Origin: Flammeovirga sp. SJP92
Lineage (GTDB): Bacteria; Bacteroidota; Bacteroidia; Cytophagales; Flammeovirgaceae
NCBI RefSeq assembly: GCF_001583495.1
Contig: NZ_LQAQ01000001.1
Location: forward strand, 1 to 36,748
DNA length: 36,748 nt
Direction of reading: 5' to 3'
The first letter of the stretch is position 1, and every line of letters starts with the position of its first letter. The translations under genes and the position numbers were made by a program. The notes under the pieces were generated by a model. It made no database searches, had not been told where the DNA came from, and saw only the letters and a program-made list of their open reading frames with translations. Shown here in pieces: positions 21,276-28,213 of this stretch.

Positions 21276-21803
21276 TTCCAAATCGATAATTTTTGATTTT
21301 ATTATCTGGTTATGCTCTTCAATATCAATTCTTTCTAGCCATATATCTCTACAACTTTTTGCATGAGAAACGGCATCTTCTTTAGTATAAACACCAGCTT
21401 TGTAGATTGATTCAGTATATCCACCAAAATTAGGTCTATAATAACCACCTTTTCTTATGTAGCAATATTTGATATGTTCATTGTTAAGTATTTCTTGTAA
21501 AGCTTTAATTCTTTTTCTTTCAGCGAGAATTTCGTTAATCTCCCATAATTTTTTTTCAGAACCTTCAAAATCTAACAAATCAGCACTCTTACATCTAACA
21601 ATTGGAATATTTAAGTAGGTCAATTCTTCACCAGTGTTTTTAATAATCATGCTTTCATACTCTACTTCTTTTAATAAGGAAGATTTCGCTTCATTTCTTG
21701 TGTCAGCATAACAAATGAAGTCACCAAACAAGTAACCTTCATCTATTTTTTCTAAATCAATTTTGTACGCTTTTTTAACTATTTCGTTGTTCATGATTTT
21801 CAA
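21258..21803 (-). CDS. Unknown 181-residue protein coupled to XRE repressor
   Basis: The start overlaps the end of the XRE gene by 29 bp. A second ATG three codons in (21794) is an equally good start. The product is soluble and mostly helical. Residues 14-55 (KIDLEKIDEGYLFGDFICYA, RNEAKSSLLKEVEYESMIIK) resemble the short A-x-SS-x-L-x-x-E motif of other phage-type unknowns. The middle carries a Tyr/Gly-rich piece (YCYIRKGGYYRPNFGGY). Coupling to the repressor suggests a regulated accessory function. No family is recognised. Confidence 0.6.
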   Translation of the reverse strand: MKIMNNEIVKKAYKIDLEKIDEGYLFGDFICYADTRNEAKSSLLKEVEYESMIIKNTGEELTYLNIPIVRCKSADLLDFEGSEKKLWEINEILAERKRIKALQEILNNEHIKYCYIRKGGYYRPNFGGYTESIYKAGVYTKEDAVSHAKSCRDIWLERIDIEEHNQIIKSKIIDLESRILA

Positions 21804-21984
21804 TAATTACCTTCAGGTCTAAATTAAAACTCTTTGCTATATCATTTAGTCTTTGAACAGGTATACCGTTCAGCTCCCATCTTGATATTTCTTTTTGAGA
21901 CTTACCTATTTTAGTGGCAAACTCTTCTTGTGTAAGTTTTAGAGAGGTTCGTATGTCTCTTAAAACTTTTCCCGTATCGATCAT
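21775..21984 (-). CDS. XRE-family repressor
   Basis: 69 residues forming a single XRE HTH: KVLRDIRTSLKLTQEEFATK, IGKSQKEISRWELNGIPVQR, then LNDIAKSFNLDLKVII. It should bind DNA as a dimer. Two overlapping 19-bp palindromes begin 10 bp upstream of its start codon, the expected autoregulatory operators. The next gene overlaps its end. Confidence 0.85.
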   Translation of the reverse strand: MIDTGKVLRDIRTSLKLTQEEFATKIGKSQKEISRWELNGIPVQRLNDIAKSFNLDLKVIIENHEQRNS

Positions 21985-21993
21985 AACACAATA

Positions 21994-22029
21994 TACTACA
22001 TAATATGTAGTACTACAAATATTGTAGTA
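21994..22029. promoter_or_regulatory. Two overlapping 19-bp operators
   Basis: TACTACATAATATGTAGTA (21994-22012) and TACTACAAATATTGTAGTA (22011-22029) are both perfect 8-bp inverted repeats with a 3-bp centre. They share two bases, and their centres are 17 bp apart. They sit just upstream of the XRE gene and are probably its targets. Confidence 0.85.
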
Positions 22030-22071
22030 TATAGAAAGAAAAAAAAGAGGTTTCCCCTCTTATCTAATTAA

Positions 22072-22088
22072 CATATAGCATGTTATAT
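22072..22088 (+). repeat. 17-bp element upstream of higBA
   Basis: CATATAGCATGTTATAT, with TAACAT and ATGTTA arms around ATAGC (one base wider on the left). It is identical in relative orientation to 18787-18803, upstream of the other toxin-antitoxin module. Confidence 0.4.
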
Positions 22089-22143
22089 TAAAACAAAAAC
22101 CTAGACTAAATATCTAGTATTTTTTTATTAAAATTATTTTTAG

Positions 22144-22175
22144 TTGTCATTTTTGATAACTTTTTCATATATTTG
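22144..22175 (+). promoter_or_regulatory. Promoter of higBA, apparently leaderless
   Basis: TTG at 22144 and TATATTTG at 22168 are 21 bases apart, a good Bacteroidota spacing. The predicted transcript start falls at or next to the toxin ATG at 22179. GTTGTCA and TGATAAC (22143-22160) form an imperfect inverted repeat between the boxes, a likely HigA operator. Confidence 0.55.
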
Positions 22176-22178
22176 TGT

Positions 22179-22511
22179 ATGATAATTCAAAAGTTAGATT
22201 TCATAAAAGAATATAGTAAGAAAAATAATCTTGCTAAAAATGGATTAATGTATTGGTATACAATATCAAAATCAAAAAACTGGAAAAGTGTTGCTGACTT
22301 AAAAGCAGATTTCCCTAAAGTGGATAAAAAAAATGATCTATACATATTTAATATAAAAGGTAACACTTATAGATTAATAACTAAGATAGATTTTGATAAA
22401 AAAATAATTGAGATAAGATTCATTGGCACTCATTCTGAGTATGATAAATTAAATCTTAATCAGAAAAAGACAAGGAATAATTTAAATATGTTTAAGGTAA
22501 AAAATAAATAA
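22179..22511 (+). CDS. higB: HigB-type mRNA interferase toxin
   Basis: The ATG at 22179 gives a 110-residue product starting MIIQKLDFIKEYSKKNNLAK; an upstream TTG start is less likely. It matches the HigB toxin family: MYWYTISKSKNWKSVADLKA, DFPKVDKKNDLYIFNIKGNT, YRLITKIDFDKKIIEIRFIG and THSEYDKL. HigB enzymes cut mRNA on the translating ribosome. It is the first gene of a pair with the HTH antitoxin at 22577, which is 65 bp downstream. This toxin-first order is usual for higBA. Confidence 0.92.
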   Translation: MIIQKLDFIKEYSKKNNLAKNGLMYWYTISKSKNWKSVADLKADFPKVDKKNDLYIFNIKGNTYRLITKIDFDKKIIEIRFIGTHSEYDKLNLNQKKTRNNLNMFKVKNK

Positions 22512-22576
22512 CACAACTGACTAACTAATTAACTATCAGTAAACAAATTATAACTTAAGACAGTAAGAAAATTAAA

Positions 22577-23014
22577 ATGAAAGATCAACAACATTTTGAG
22601 TACAAAAAAATAACCAATGACCAAGATTATCAATATTATTCTCATGTTTTCTCATTATTAATGGATAATGAGAATAGAAATAATGATGATGATAATAAAT
22701 TTGATGTGCTTAGTATTTTATTACAAGAATATCAAAATAGAGTTATTGAGCCAGAATTAGAATTAATGATGGATGAAATGACTCCTATTGATTGGATTGA
22801 AGGTGCTATGGATAATTTAGATTTGAAACAAAAAGATCTAATTGGTATCATTGGAAGCAATAAAGGAAGAGTTAGTGAAGTAATGAATGGTAAACGACCA
22901 TTAAGTGCCTCTATGATTATTAAAACTTCTCAAGTTTTAAATATCCCTCTTGAAAGATTGATAGGTAAAGATATGAAACAAAAAAATGCAAATAAATTTT
23001 ATGAGTTAGCATAA
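22577..23014 (+). CDS. higA: HigA-type antitoxin
   Basis: 145 residues. The acidic N-terminal part (about 1-70, EYQNRVIEPELELMMDEMTP) fits the toxin-binding region. An HTH at about 72-140 reads AMDNLDLKQKDLIGIIGSNK, GRVSEVMNGKRPLSASMIIK, and LNIPLERLIGKDM, the typical HigA signature with L-x-x-I-G-S-x-x-R-V-S-E. It should neutralise HigB and repress the promoter at 22144. A strong terminator begins 7 bp after its stop. Confidence 0.92.
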   Translation: MKDQQHFEYKKITNDQDYQYYSHVFSLLMDNENRNNDDDNKFDVLSILLQEYQNRVIEPELELMMDEMTPIDWIEGAMDNLDLKQKDLIGIIGSNKGRVSEVMNGKRPLSASMIIKTSQVLNIPLERLIGKDMKQKNANKFYELA

Positions 23015-23020
23015 AAGATA

Positions 23021-23054
23021 AAAAAAGCTTCTACATTAATGTAGAAGCTTTTTT
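23021..23054. terminator. Bidirectional terminator after higA
   Basis: A perfect 34-bp palindrome: AAAAAAGCTTCTACATT is followed directly by its reverse complement. It separates higA (+) from the gene ending at 23095 (-). Confidence 0.9.
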
Positions 23055-23094
23055 TATTGGAACCAATAAATAAAATTTTCTTTATACTCATATT

Positions 23095-23619
23095 TTAAGT
23101 ACCAATTAAAGGACATTTACATGTTTTCATTAATTCAACTAACTCTCTTTGCTCATTAAGTGTTGTAAGATGGTTATCTATTGTATTGATGTAAACATGC
23201 CAATCCCCGTAATGATGTTTTTCTAATATTTGTATTTCTGAAAATTCATCAACTTGTTCTTCTTGGGTCATGTCGCCAATAGATTGTGGTGTAGGAGACA
23301 AAAGTATATCACAATCATATCCTTCAATTTTATAATAAACTCTAAACTGTTCCCATTTTTTATCAAACCATCTTTTAGCAGTTGAAAAGCCTTTAGAGAG
23401 TAAAAAATCTACACAAATTTCTTCATTATGCTGTCCTTCTTTTTCATATTTCAAAATAGCTATAGATAAGTCTTTAAGGTTTTCATATCCATAAACACCT
23501 AACCCATTCATTTTACAAAGGTTTTGAGGATGCATTATTTTGCTTTCATCGTTACATTCAATGTAAACCCTATTATTTTTACCTTTCTTTATTTCCCAGA
23601 TGCCTTTTTTACTTTCCAT
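23095..23619 (-). CDS. Unknown 174-residue protein
   Basis: Soluble, starting MESKKGIWEIKKGKNNRVYI. It contains YENLKDLSIAILKYEKEG, LSKGFSTAKRWFDKKWEQFR and a Cys-containing end (MKTCKCPLIGT). No family is recognised. It is flanked by a terminator on one side and a decayed gene fragment on the other, within the mosaic accessory region. Confidence 0.55.
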   Translation of the reverse strand: MESKKGIWEIKKGKNNRVYIECNDESKIMHPQNLCKMNGLGVYGYENLKDLSIAILKYEKEGQHNEEICVDFLLSKGFSTAKRWFDKKWEQFRVYYKIEGYDCDILLSPTPQSIGDMTQEEQVDEFSEIQILEKHHYGDWHVYINTIDNHLTTLNEQRELVELMKTCKCPLIGT

Positions 23620-23640
23620 TTTACAATCTTATCATATTTA

Positions 23641-23804
23641 TCAGTCAGTACACCAAATAGGTGTTTTATCGCCCATATAAGTAAATCTCACATTAGAATA
23701 AAAGTATTCCAATGATAACCTTCTTTCCCAGTTACAATTGCATTTCCAATTCTTCTTCCATCTCTCGTAAAAAGAGCTGAACCAATGTCATCTTCTTTGT
23801 CATA
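23641..23804 (-). pseudogene. Decayed gene fragment with LFTRDGRRIGNAIV motif
   Basis: Reading the minus strand gives DIGSALFTRDGRRIGNAIVT, then GKEGYHW, a motif I know from small unknown proteins of Bacteroidota mobile elements. There is no start codon in that frame (TAA just before), and a frameshift after GYHW is needed to reach the continuation YFYSNVRFTYMGDKTPIWCT before the stop. It is therefore a remnant. A 42-bp part is repeated 350 bp away at 24098-24139. Confidence 0.55.
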
Positions 23805-23808
23805 TTAA

Positions 23809-24075
23809 TTAAGCTGGGATGATAACTTTCATGTGTAAGTCTAAATCTTTCATCTCTTTATCAAAATGCCGAATAGCTATACCTAAAGCTTCATCTTCAT
23901 TACTTGCTGCTGTAACTAAGCACCTTAAACATTGTTTTTCTCTATTCCTATAGACCAAGGAAACAGAATAACTAGGAGTAATATTATATAAATCTAATAG
24001 CTTACTATGCAATTGACTTACAGTAATTTTTTTATCTGAAAAACTATCTATTAATTCATCAATATTCTTTTTCAT
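23809..24075 (-). CDS. Small protein between duplicated fragments, unknown
   Basis: 88 residues starting MKKNIDELIDSFSDKKITVS, with a middle strand pair (YSVSLVYRNREKQCLRCLVT) and a helix (SNEDEALGIAIRHFDKEMKD). The A-x-x-x-x-E-A-x-G-x-A pattern resembles small phage-type proteins. No function is known. It is bracketed by the two copies of the 42-bp repeat, as if inserted into or beside a duplicated gene. Confidence 0.55.
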   Translation of the reverse strand: MKKNIDELIDSFSDKKITVSQLHSKLLDLYNITPSYSVSLVYRNREKQCLRCLVTAASNEDEALGIAIRHFDKEMKDLDLHMKVIIPA

Positions 24076-24097
24076 ATCTTAACTTTTTTAAACTAAA

Positions 24098-24157
24098 AAT
24101 TCTTCTTCCATCTCTCGTAAAAAGAGCTTAACCAATATCCAGTTTACTTATATCCAT
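24098..24157 (-). pseudogene. Second LFTRDGRRI fragment, with start codon and stop mutation
   Basis: From an ATG at 24157 the frame reads MDISKLDIG, then TAA, then ALFTRDGRRI, after which similarity to the copy at 23641 ends. TCA in the other copy is TAA here, so the gene is broken after nine codons. Together the two fragments show what the intact N-terminus was. Confidence 0.5.
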
Positions 24158-24171
24158 ATATAAATTAATGT

Positions 24172-24315
24172 GTCTCAATATACGAACGTTTTATGATACT
24201 ATTTCACTTATAAGTGAATTTTATAAATCCATTGGTATACTAATAAAAATTGTCTCATAAATACATTTCACTTATCTTAGTCTCATTAATTACATTATTT
24301 ATGAATTAATGAGAC
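24172..24315. other. res region of the serine resolvase
   Basis: A 28-bp imperfect palindrome (24172-24199) has arms GTCTCAATATAC and GTTTTATGATAC around GAAC, the size of a crossover site I. A subsite TGTCTCATAA starts at 24251. A 36-bp perfect inverted repeat (24280-24315) has arms GTCTCATTAATT and AATTAATGAGAC. A 16-bp palindrome, TTCACTTATAAGTGAA, lies at 24203-24218, and ATTTCACTTAT recurs at 24265. The region lies immediately upstream of the genes at 24319 and 24542, as res sites do. Subsite borders are approximate. Confidence 0.65.
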
Positions 24316-24318
24316 AGT

Positions 24319-24657
24319 ATGAATATGAAGTACGAAAAAGAGATAGACGAATTGTTAAAAGATATTCTTTTTGATGATACAATGAGTGAAGATTTTTGTG
24401 TAATGTTTTTATTTCAAAATAAAGAGAGGTATAACTTTATTAAGGGTAATGCTCATAAAATATTGTTAGGTTTGCTCCAACAGGAGTTATCTTTAGAAAC
24501 TGCATTAAAATACATAAGAAAAGAAATCAAAGGAGGTAAATATGAAAATTGGCTATGCGAGGGTATCAACACTAAATCAGGATCTAGCAAGACAATTAAT
24601 GTCGTTAGAAGAAAAAGGTTGCGAGAGAATTTATCAAGAAAAAGTTGGATCAACTAA
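24319..24657 (+). CDS. Unknown protein overlapping the resolvase gene
   Basis: 112 residues from MNMKYEKEIDELLKDILFDD (a second ATG is at 24325). The first about 74 residues are a normal acidic-helical sequence. The last about 38 are read from the resolvase gene in another frame (116-bp overlap) and look like forced coding. Its start lies 4 bases after the res palindrome, so the resolvase probably represses it. No family is recognised. It may be a small regulator coupled to resolvase translation. Confidence 0.5.
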   Translation: MNMKYEKEIDELLKDILFDDTMSEDFCVMFLFQNKERYNFIKGNAHKILLGLLQQELSLETALKYIRKEIKGGKYENWLCEGINTKSGSSKTINVVRRKRLRENLSRKSWIN

Positions 24658-25105
24658 GTATAGGCCAGAACTGGAAAAACTTATTGATAATTTAAGGCCT
24701 GGGGATGAAGTTATTGTTATTTCCTTGGATAGGTTAGGAAGATCTCTTAAAAACCTCTTAGAGATCGTTGAGACTTTAAGATCAAAAGAGTGTCAACTGA
24801 TTTCCATACATGAGAATATAGATACAACAACCACAACAGGAAAGCTTTTTTTTAATATTTTCGCTTCCTTGTATGAGTTTGAAAGAGCTACAATTGTTGA
24901 TAGAACATTACATGGTTTAGAAGCTGCAAGGAAAAGAGGTATAAAGGGAGGGAGAAAGCCCGGACTTTCAGATGAAAATAAAAAGAAAGCACTCATAGCA
25001 CAATCCTTATATGACGAAAAAAAGTTGTCTGTTAAAGAAATTTGTGATACGTTGAATATTAGTAGAGCATCATTTTACAGATACATCAAAACCAAAAGTA
25101 ATTAA
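24542..25105 (+). CDS. Serine resolvase/invertase
   Basis: 187 residues of the small serine recombinase family. The catalytic domain has IGYARVSTLNQDL with nucleophile Ser9, then QEKVGSTKYRPELEKLI, SLDRLGRSLKNLL (Asp63, Arg64, Arg67) and the E-helix region YEFERATIVDRTLHGLEAAR. The C-terminal HTH is LSVKEICDTLNISRASFYRY. The start is supported by an AAAGGAGG site 5 bases ahead of the ATG, unusual for this replicon. With the res region upstream it probably resolves plasmid multimers or cointegrates. Confidence 0.93.
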   Translation: MKIGYARVSTLNQDLARQLMSLEEKGCERIYQEKVGSTKYRPELEKLIDNLRPGDEVIVISLDRLGRSLKNLLEIVETLRSKECQLISIHENIDTTTTTGKLFFNIFASLYEFERATIVDRTLHGLEAARKRGIKGGRKPGLSDENKKKALIAQSLYDEKKLSVKEICDTLNISRASFYRYIKTKSN

Positions 25106-25157
25106 CAATAATAGCAGTTGATATTTTGTATGTATAAGTGTTTAAAAATAAAATAGT

Positions 25158-25165
25158 TATATTTG
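25158..25165 (+). promoter_or_regulatory. -7 box for the candidate toxin-antitoxin pair
   Basis: TATATTTG lies 23 bases upstream of the ATG at 25189. No correctly spaced -33 TTG is evident, so only the -7 element is called. Confidence 0.45.
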
Positions 25166-25188
25166 TATAAAACCTAAATTTTTAAAGT

Positions 25189-25407
25189 ATGTATAAACAA
25201 AAAACATTAGCAGAGGTTAAGTCTATTGCGGAAGGTATGGAAAAAACGCCTGAAGCTGCTTTAGCGAGACTAAGAGGAATTGGTCTTTTTTCATCAAAAG
25301 GTGGAAAATCAAATTATCCTACATTGGAAAAAAAGATAGAAGAAAATGCCTCAAGAAAAGGAAAAAGGTCTATCAAAACTATGAGAAGTTTAAACGGAAT
25401 TAAATAA
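25189..25407 (+). CDS. Small basic protein, candidate partner of the ART-like toxin
   Basis: 72 residues: MYKQKTLAEVKSIAEGMEKT, a helical N-terminal part with PEAALARLRGIGLF resembling an HTH, then a strongly basic tail (EENASRKGKRSIKTMRSLNG). It lies 19 bp before the ADP-ribosyltransferase-like gene and has its own promoter box. The small size, basic DNA-binding look and upstream position fit an antitoxin. That function is inferred; the family is not recognised. Confidence 0.6.
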   Translation: MYKQKTLAEVKSIAEGMEKTPEAALARLRGIGLFSSKGGKSNYPTLEKKIEENASRKGKRSIKTMRSLNGIK

Positions 25408-25426
25408 TAAACAACTACTAACAATA

Positions 25427-26002
25427 TTGATGAAATATAACTATAGACATAACCTTGTAATAGGTTTTCATGGTTGCTCAAAACAAACTTTAGATTCTCT
25501 TTTAGAAAAACCAACATTGGTAAAACAAAGTGAAAAGAAATATGATTGGTTAGGCAGTGGGTTCTACGTATGGGAAAATAATTACCAACGAGCTTTAGAA
25601 TGGGCTAAAAAAAGCAGAAGCATAAAAGATCCTGCAGTAGTGGGGGTAGTTTTTACTTTAGGTGACTGTTTAGATTTGACAGATAAAAGCTCATTGGATA
25701 AGCTAAAACAGGGTCACAAAAGAATGGCTGAAGATTTTGATCTTGCTGATATTGAGTTGCCAACTAACAAAAACTCAAAAACTGATACTGAGAAAGACCT
25801 TCTTTTAAGGGAGTTGGATTGTGCAGTTATCAATTTCTATTATAGAGAAATGGAAAAAGTTGATACGGTACGTGGAATATTTTTTGAAGGTGGTGATTTA
25901 TATCCGGGGGCCGGAATAAAATCAAAAACACATACACAAATCGCTATACGAAATAATGATTGTATTTTAGGGTTTTTCAAACCTAAAAGTACATTGGTAT
26001 AG
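25427..26002 (+). CDS. ADP-ribosyltransferase-fold protein, candidate toxin
   Basis: 191 residues. The N-terminus VIGFHGCSKQTLDSLL has the F-H-G strand (His15), and YDWLGSGFYVWENNYQRALE (39-58) has the G-x-G-F-Y pattern (Tyr47). These are the H and Y positions of diphtheria-toxin-type ADP-ribosyltransferases. The C-terminal part VDTVRGIFFEGGDLYPGAGI (145-164), then THTQIAIRN, supplies Glu154 and Gln171 as candidates for the third catalytic position. The same overall pattern occurs in unknown proteins of phages and plasmids, often as the second gene of a pair. The substrate is unknown. The toxin role is inferred from fold and pairing. Confidence 0.7.
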   Translation: MMKYNYRHNLVIGFHGCSKQTLDSLLEKPTLVKQSEKKYDWLGSGFYVWENNYQRALEWAKKSRSIKDPAVVGVVFTLGDCLDLTDKSSLDKLKQGHKRMAEDFDLADIELPTNKNSKTDTEKDLLLRELDCAVINFYYREMEKVDTVRGIFFEGGDLYPGAGIKSKTHTQIAIRNNDCILGFFKPKSTLV

Positions 26003-26005
26003 TTA

Positions 26006-26314
26006 CTATGCTATATAGCTAGACTCATTATCAACAATTACATTAAAATTCTCACTCTTAATTTTTTCAATCAATTCGACAAAATCATTCAAAGTAATTA
26101 TGAATCTTATTTTATTCACAGGTGAATAATCAAGTACTTTAAAGTTGTAATCTTGTATAAGATCATATAGAGAATTAGACCTTCTATTCCCACAACAGAT
26201 GAACAATGTAGTTTGTATTTTATGTATGGGAACTGGAGGTTTTTTATTGTTTACTCTTTTACTTCTCTTGACAAGTGATTGTATTGTATGTAATAGGTGT
26301 TTGATTTTTTTCAT
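26006..26314 (-). CDS. Unknown 102-residue protein
   Basis: The start at MKKIKHLLHTIQSLVKRSKR is chosen because an upstream in-frame ATG at 26380 lies inside a terminator hairpin. The N-terminal 30 residues are very basic. The rest (TTLFICCGNRRSNSLYDLIQ, then IRFIITLNDFVELIEKIKSE) is a mixed domain, perhaps a small alpha/beta fold with an early Cys pair. No family is recognised. It ends 3 bp from the toxin-like gene, convergent. Confidence 0.55.
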   Translation of the reverse strand: MKKIKHLLHTIQSLVKRSKRVNNKKPPVPIHKIQTTLFICCGNRRSNSLYDLIQDYNFKVLDYSPVNKIRFIITLNDFVELIEKIKSENFNVIVDNESSYIA

Positions 26315-26351
26315 TAAAGCATACTTATAGGTAAAAGAAATAATATTTTTA

Positions 26352-26391
26352 TACTCTTCCGATTGGTGCATATGGACCAATCGGAAGAGTA
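26352..26391 (-). terminator. Terminator of the methylase-helicase operon
   Basis: TACTCTTCCGATTGGT and ACCAATCGGAAGAGTA form a perfect 16-bp stem with an 8-base loop, 4 bases beyond the last stop codon. On the minus strand it is followed by TATAAAAATATT. Confidence 0.85.
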
Positions 26392-26395
26392 AGCT

Positions 26396-27082
26396 TTACT
26401 TTTTCTTGATAATAATTGTATTGAGCTTTCCTACTTTTACATTTTTATTTGAGGAAACCGCTTCAACAATCCATTTCTTTTTTCCTAGAAACCATTTCCT
26501 TTGCCAAATGCATACAACTTCGAGAGGAATTTTTATATCATATTCAAAATGAGACTTCCCTTTTTCATCTAATAGAGCTTTTAAGTAAGTGTATTTGTCT
26601 TTGTATATCATTGACCTTACCCTTTCTACAGTATCTACGGTAATATTGATAACGGTATCTTGGTAAGATATATTCTCGATTTTTGAACTCGCATTTAAGG
26701 AAATCTGATAAGCATTTTCTAGGTTCCGGTAATTTTTTTTTAAACTTTCGAATTTGTGTAACCACTCAAATTCTTTTTGCTTATGCATTTCTTTTAGAGT
26801 ATTCTTTGATAGTTTCAGAGCATCAACGGTCTGTACCAATTCACCATTTTTATTTTTATAGGTTTCAATGACATGGTTCTTACCTTCAATGAGGTGAGTT
26901 AATGCTTTTGTTTTTTCTCTTTCTTGATTCAAAGTATCAGTTTTTACAACTGTAAATCCGAGTAAGAAAAGTGAGATGATGACCAGAATTGCTTCTAAAC
27001 CATGTCGCCTCAAAAATGGCATCACAGTGTTCTTCGTCCAATGAATAGACTTATTAATAATTGGGTTTAAAAATGGTAACAT
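26396..27082 (-). CDS. Membrane-anchored coiled-coil protein, spanin-like
   Basis: 228 residues with one membrane segment at about 30-48 (EAILVIISLFLLGFTVVK), a coiled coil from about 50 to 135 (LNQEREKTKALTHLIEGKNH and onward), and a strand-rich end with a Trp-rich piece (VVCIWQRKWFLGKKKWIVEA). The form resembles Bacteroidota phage proteins of the DUF6549 type and, loosely, inner-membrane spanins, but the match is to shape rather than to specific residues. It is the last gene of the long operon, 5 bp after the C5 methylase gene. Confidence 0.6.
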   Translation of the reverse strand: MLPFLNPIINKSIHWTKNTVMPFLRRHGLEAILVIISLFLLGFTVVKTDTLNQEREKTKALTHLIEGKNHVIETYKNKNGELVQTVDALKLSKNTLKEMHKQKEFEWLHKFESLKKNYRNLENAYQISLNASSKIENISYQDTVINITVDTVERVRSMIYKDKYTYLKALLDEKGKSHFEYDIKIPLEVVCIWQRKWFLGKKKWIVEAVSSNKNVKVGKLNTIIIKKK

Positions 27083-27087
27083 GTTTG

Positions 27088-28209
27088 TTAAATTAGTTGT
27101 TTAAAAATATGAGAAATTATACTGACTGTAAACGATTGAGCCAGTACTTTATATCGCTGTGTATTTGAAATGCCTTTGGTATAATTATCAGGAAACCCCT
27201 GAAGTCTCTCACACTCCAAAGGAGTAAGTTTTCTAAGGAATTTATCATTAGCAATAAATGAACCTTCACCTTTATTTGTTGTCATTGTAGGTGATTTTCC
27301 TTTGATGTCATATACCCAACCTCTCATGCCTTTGCCCGATGGATGGAGGTTACATTTCTTTATCGGCTTATTGGTGACAATTAAATTATCTTTTAGAGTT
27401 GTTGTAATTGTGTTTGACTCTTCATCTTTTCGCAACTCTAATTGTTGAATGTATTTTTTAGCATTGTCATCGAACCTTCCTCTTAAAGCCGACATTTTAT
27501 TTTCCTTATGAATCAAAATATCCTTTAGAACAATTCCTTTGTCTTCCGGAAGGTCAAAATCAATATTAGTCCAATAATTCCTTACTCTATTTTGAGCCGT
27601 CAATAATGAAGAATTTACCTTTTCATTTTCTACCCCTAATCGTTTTGATATTATCTCTTCAATATCCTTATTCATAGAGACATTTTCGAAAATAAAGTAC
27701 TTCGGTTTTAAGGTCTTCAAAAGTCTTTCAAACTCAAAAAACAGCATACTTCGAGGATCATCAAAATTTAATCTCTTCCCAGCACTTGAAAAACCTTGAC
27801 ATGGTGAACCTCCAATTAGAATATCAATTTTTCCTTTGAAATTTGATTTGTCAACCTCTTTAATGTCACCTACTTGAATCGTATTTGGGAAGTGCTTTTG
27901 AGTGATATAAATTGCATTTTCATCAATCTCAGAAGCATAGTAATTTTTAACCTTAATACCGGCATTCTTCAATGCTAGTTGTGCTCCGCTAATGCCATCA
28001 AAACACGAAACAACATTGTATTCCTTATTGCTACATAAATTACCAAGTCCATCACTTTTAGTACTACTTTCAGTAAAAACTTTAAAAATTAAATTGAACA
28101 TGTGTGATTTAATAGGTTCCTTAACTGTACCCTTGTCATTTGTATTATGTATGTTAGGTGAATGAATATTTTTTTTGTAAAAATCCTCACCATATAGCAA
28201 ATAGAACAT
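27088..28209 (-). CDS. DNA (cytosine-5)-methyltransferase
   Basis: 373 residues with the C5-methylase motifs in order: motif I VSCFDGISGAQLAL (67-80), motif IV GGSPCQGFSSAGKR with catalytic Cys137, motif VI FENVSM (174-179), motif VIII QNRVRNYW (206-213), and the closing motifs LTPLECERLQGFP and NTQRYKVLAQSFTV, the latter with QSF in place of the usual GNS. It transfers methyl groups to cytosine in a short target that cannot be read from the sequence. The first about 60 residues are unlike the family, and Met37 is a possible start. No restriction enzyme gene is adjacent, so it is an orphan or phage-type methylase protecting the element. It follows the double-HTH gene by 4 bp. Confidence 0.92.
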   Translation of the reverse strand: MFYLLYGEDFYKKNIHSPNIHNTNDKGTVKEPIKSHMFNLIFKVFTESSTKSDGLGNLCSNKEYNVVSCFDGISGAQLALKNAGIKVKNYYASEIDENAIYITQKHFPNTIQVGDIKEVDKSNFKGKIDILIGGSPCQGFSSAGKRLNFDDPRSMLFFEFERLLKTLKPKYFIFENVSMNKDIEEIISKRLGVENEKVNSSLLTAQNRVRNYWTNIDFDLPEDKGIVLKDILIHKENKMSALRGRFDDNAKKYIQQLELRKDEESNTITTTLKDNLIVTNKPIKKCNLHPSGKGMRGWVYDIKGKSPTMTTNKGEGSFIANDKFLRKLTPLECERLQGFPDNYTKGISNTQRYKVLAQSFTVSIISHIFKQLI

Positions 28210-28213
28210 TGTA

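Noticed and set aside
26315-26380. N-terminal extension of the gene at 26006
   Set aside because: The extra codons run through the 16-bp terminator stem of the neighbouring operon, so the start at 26314 is preferred.
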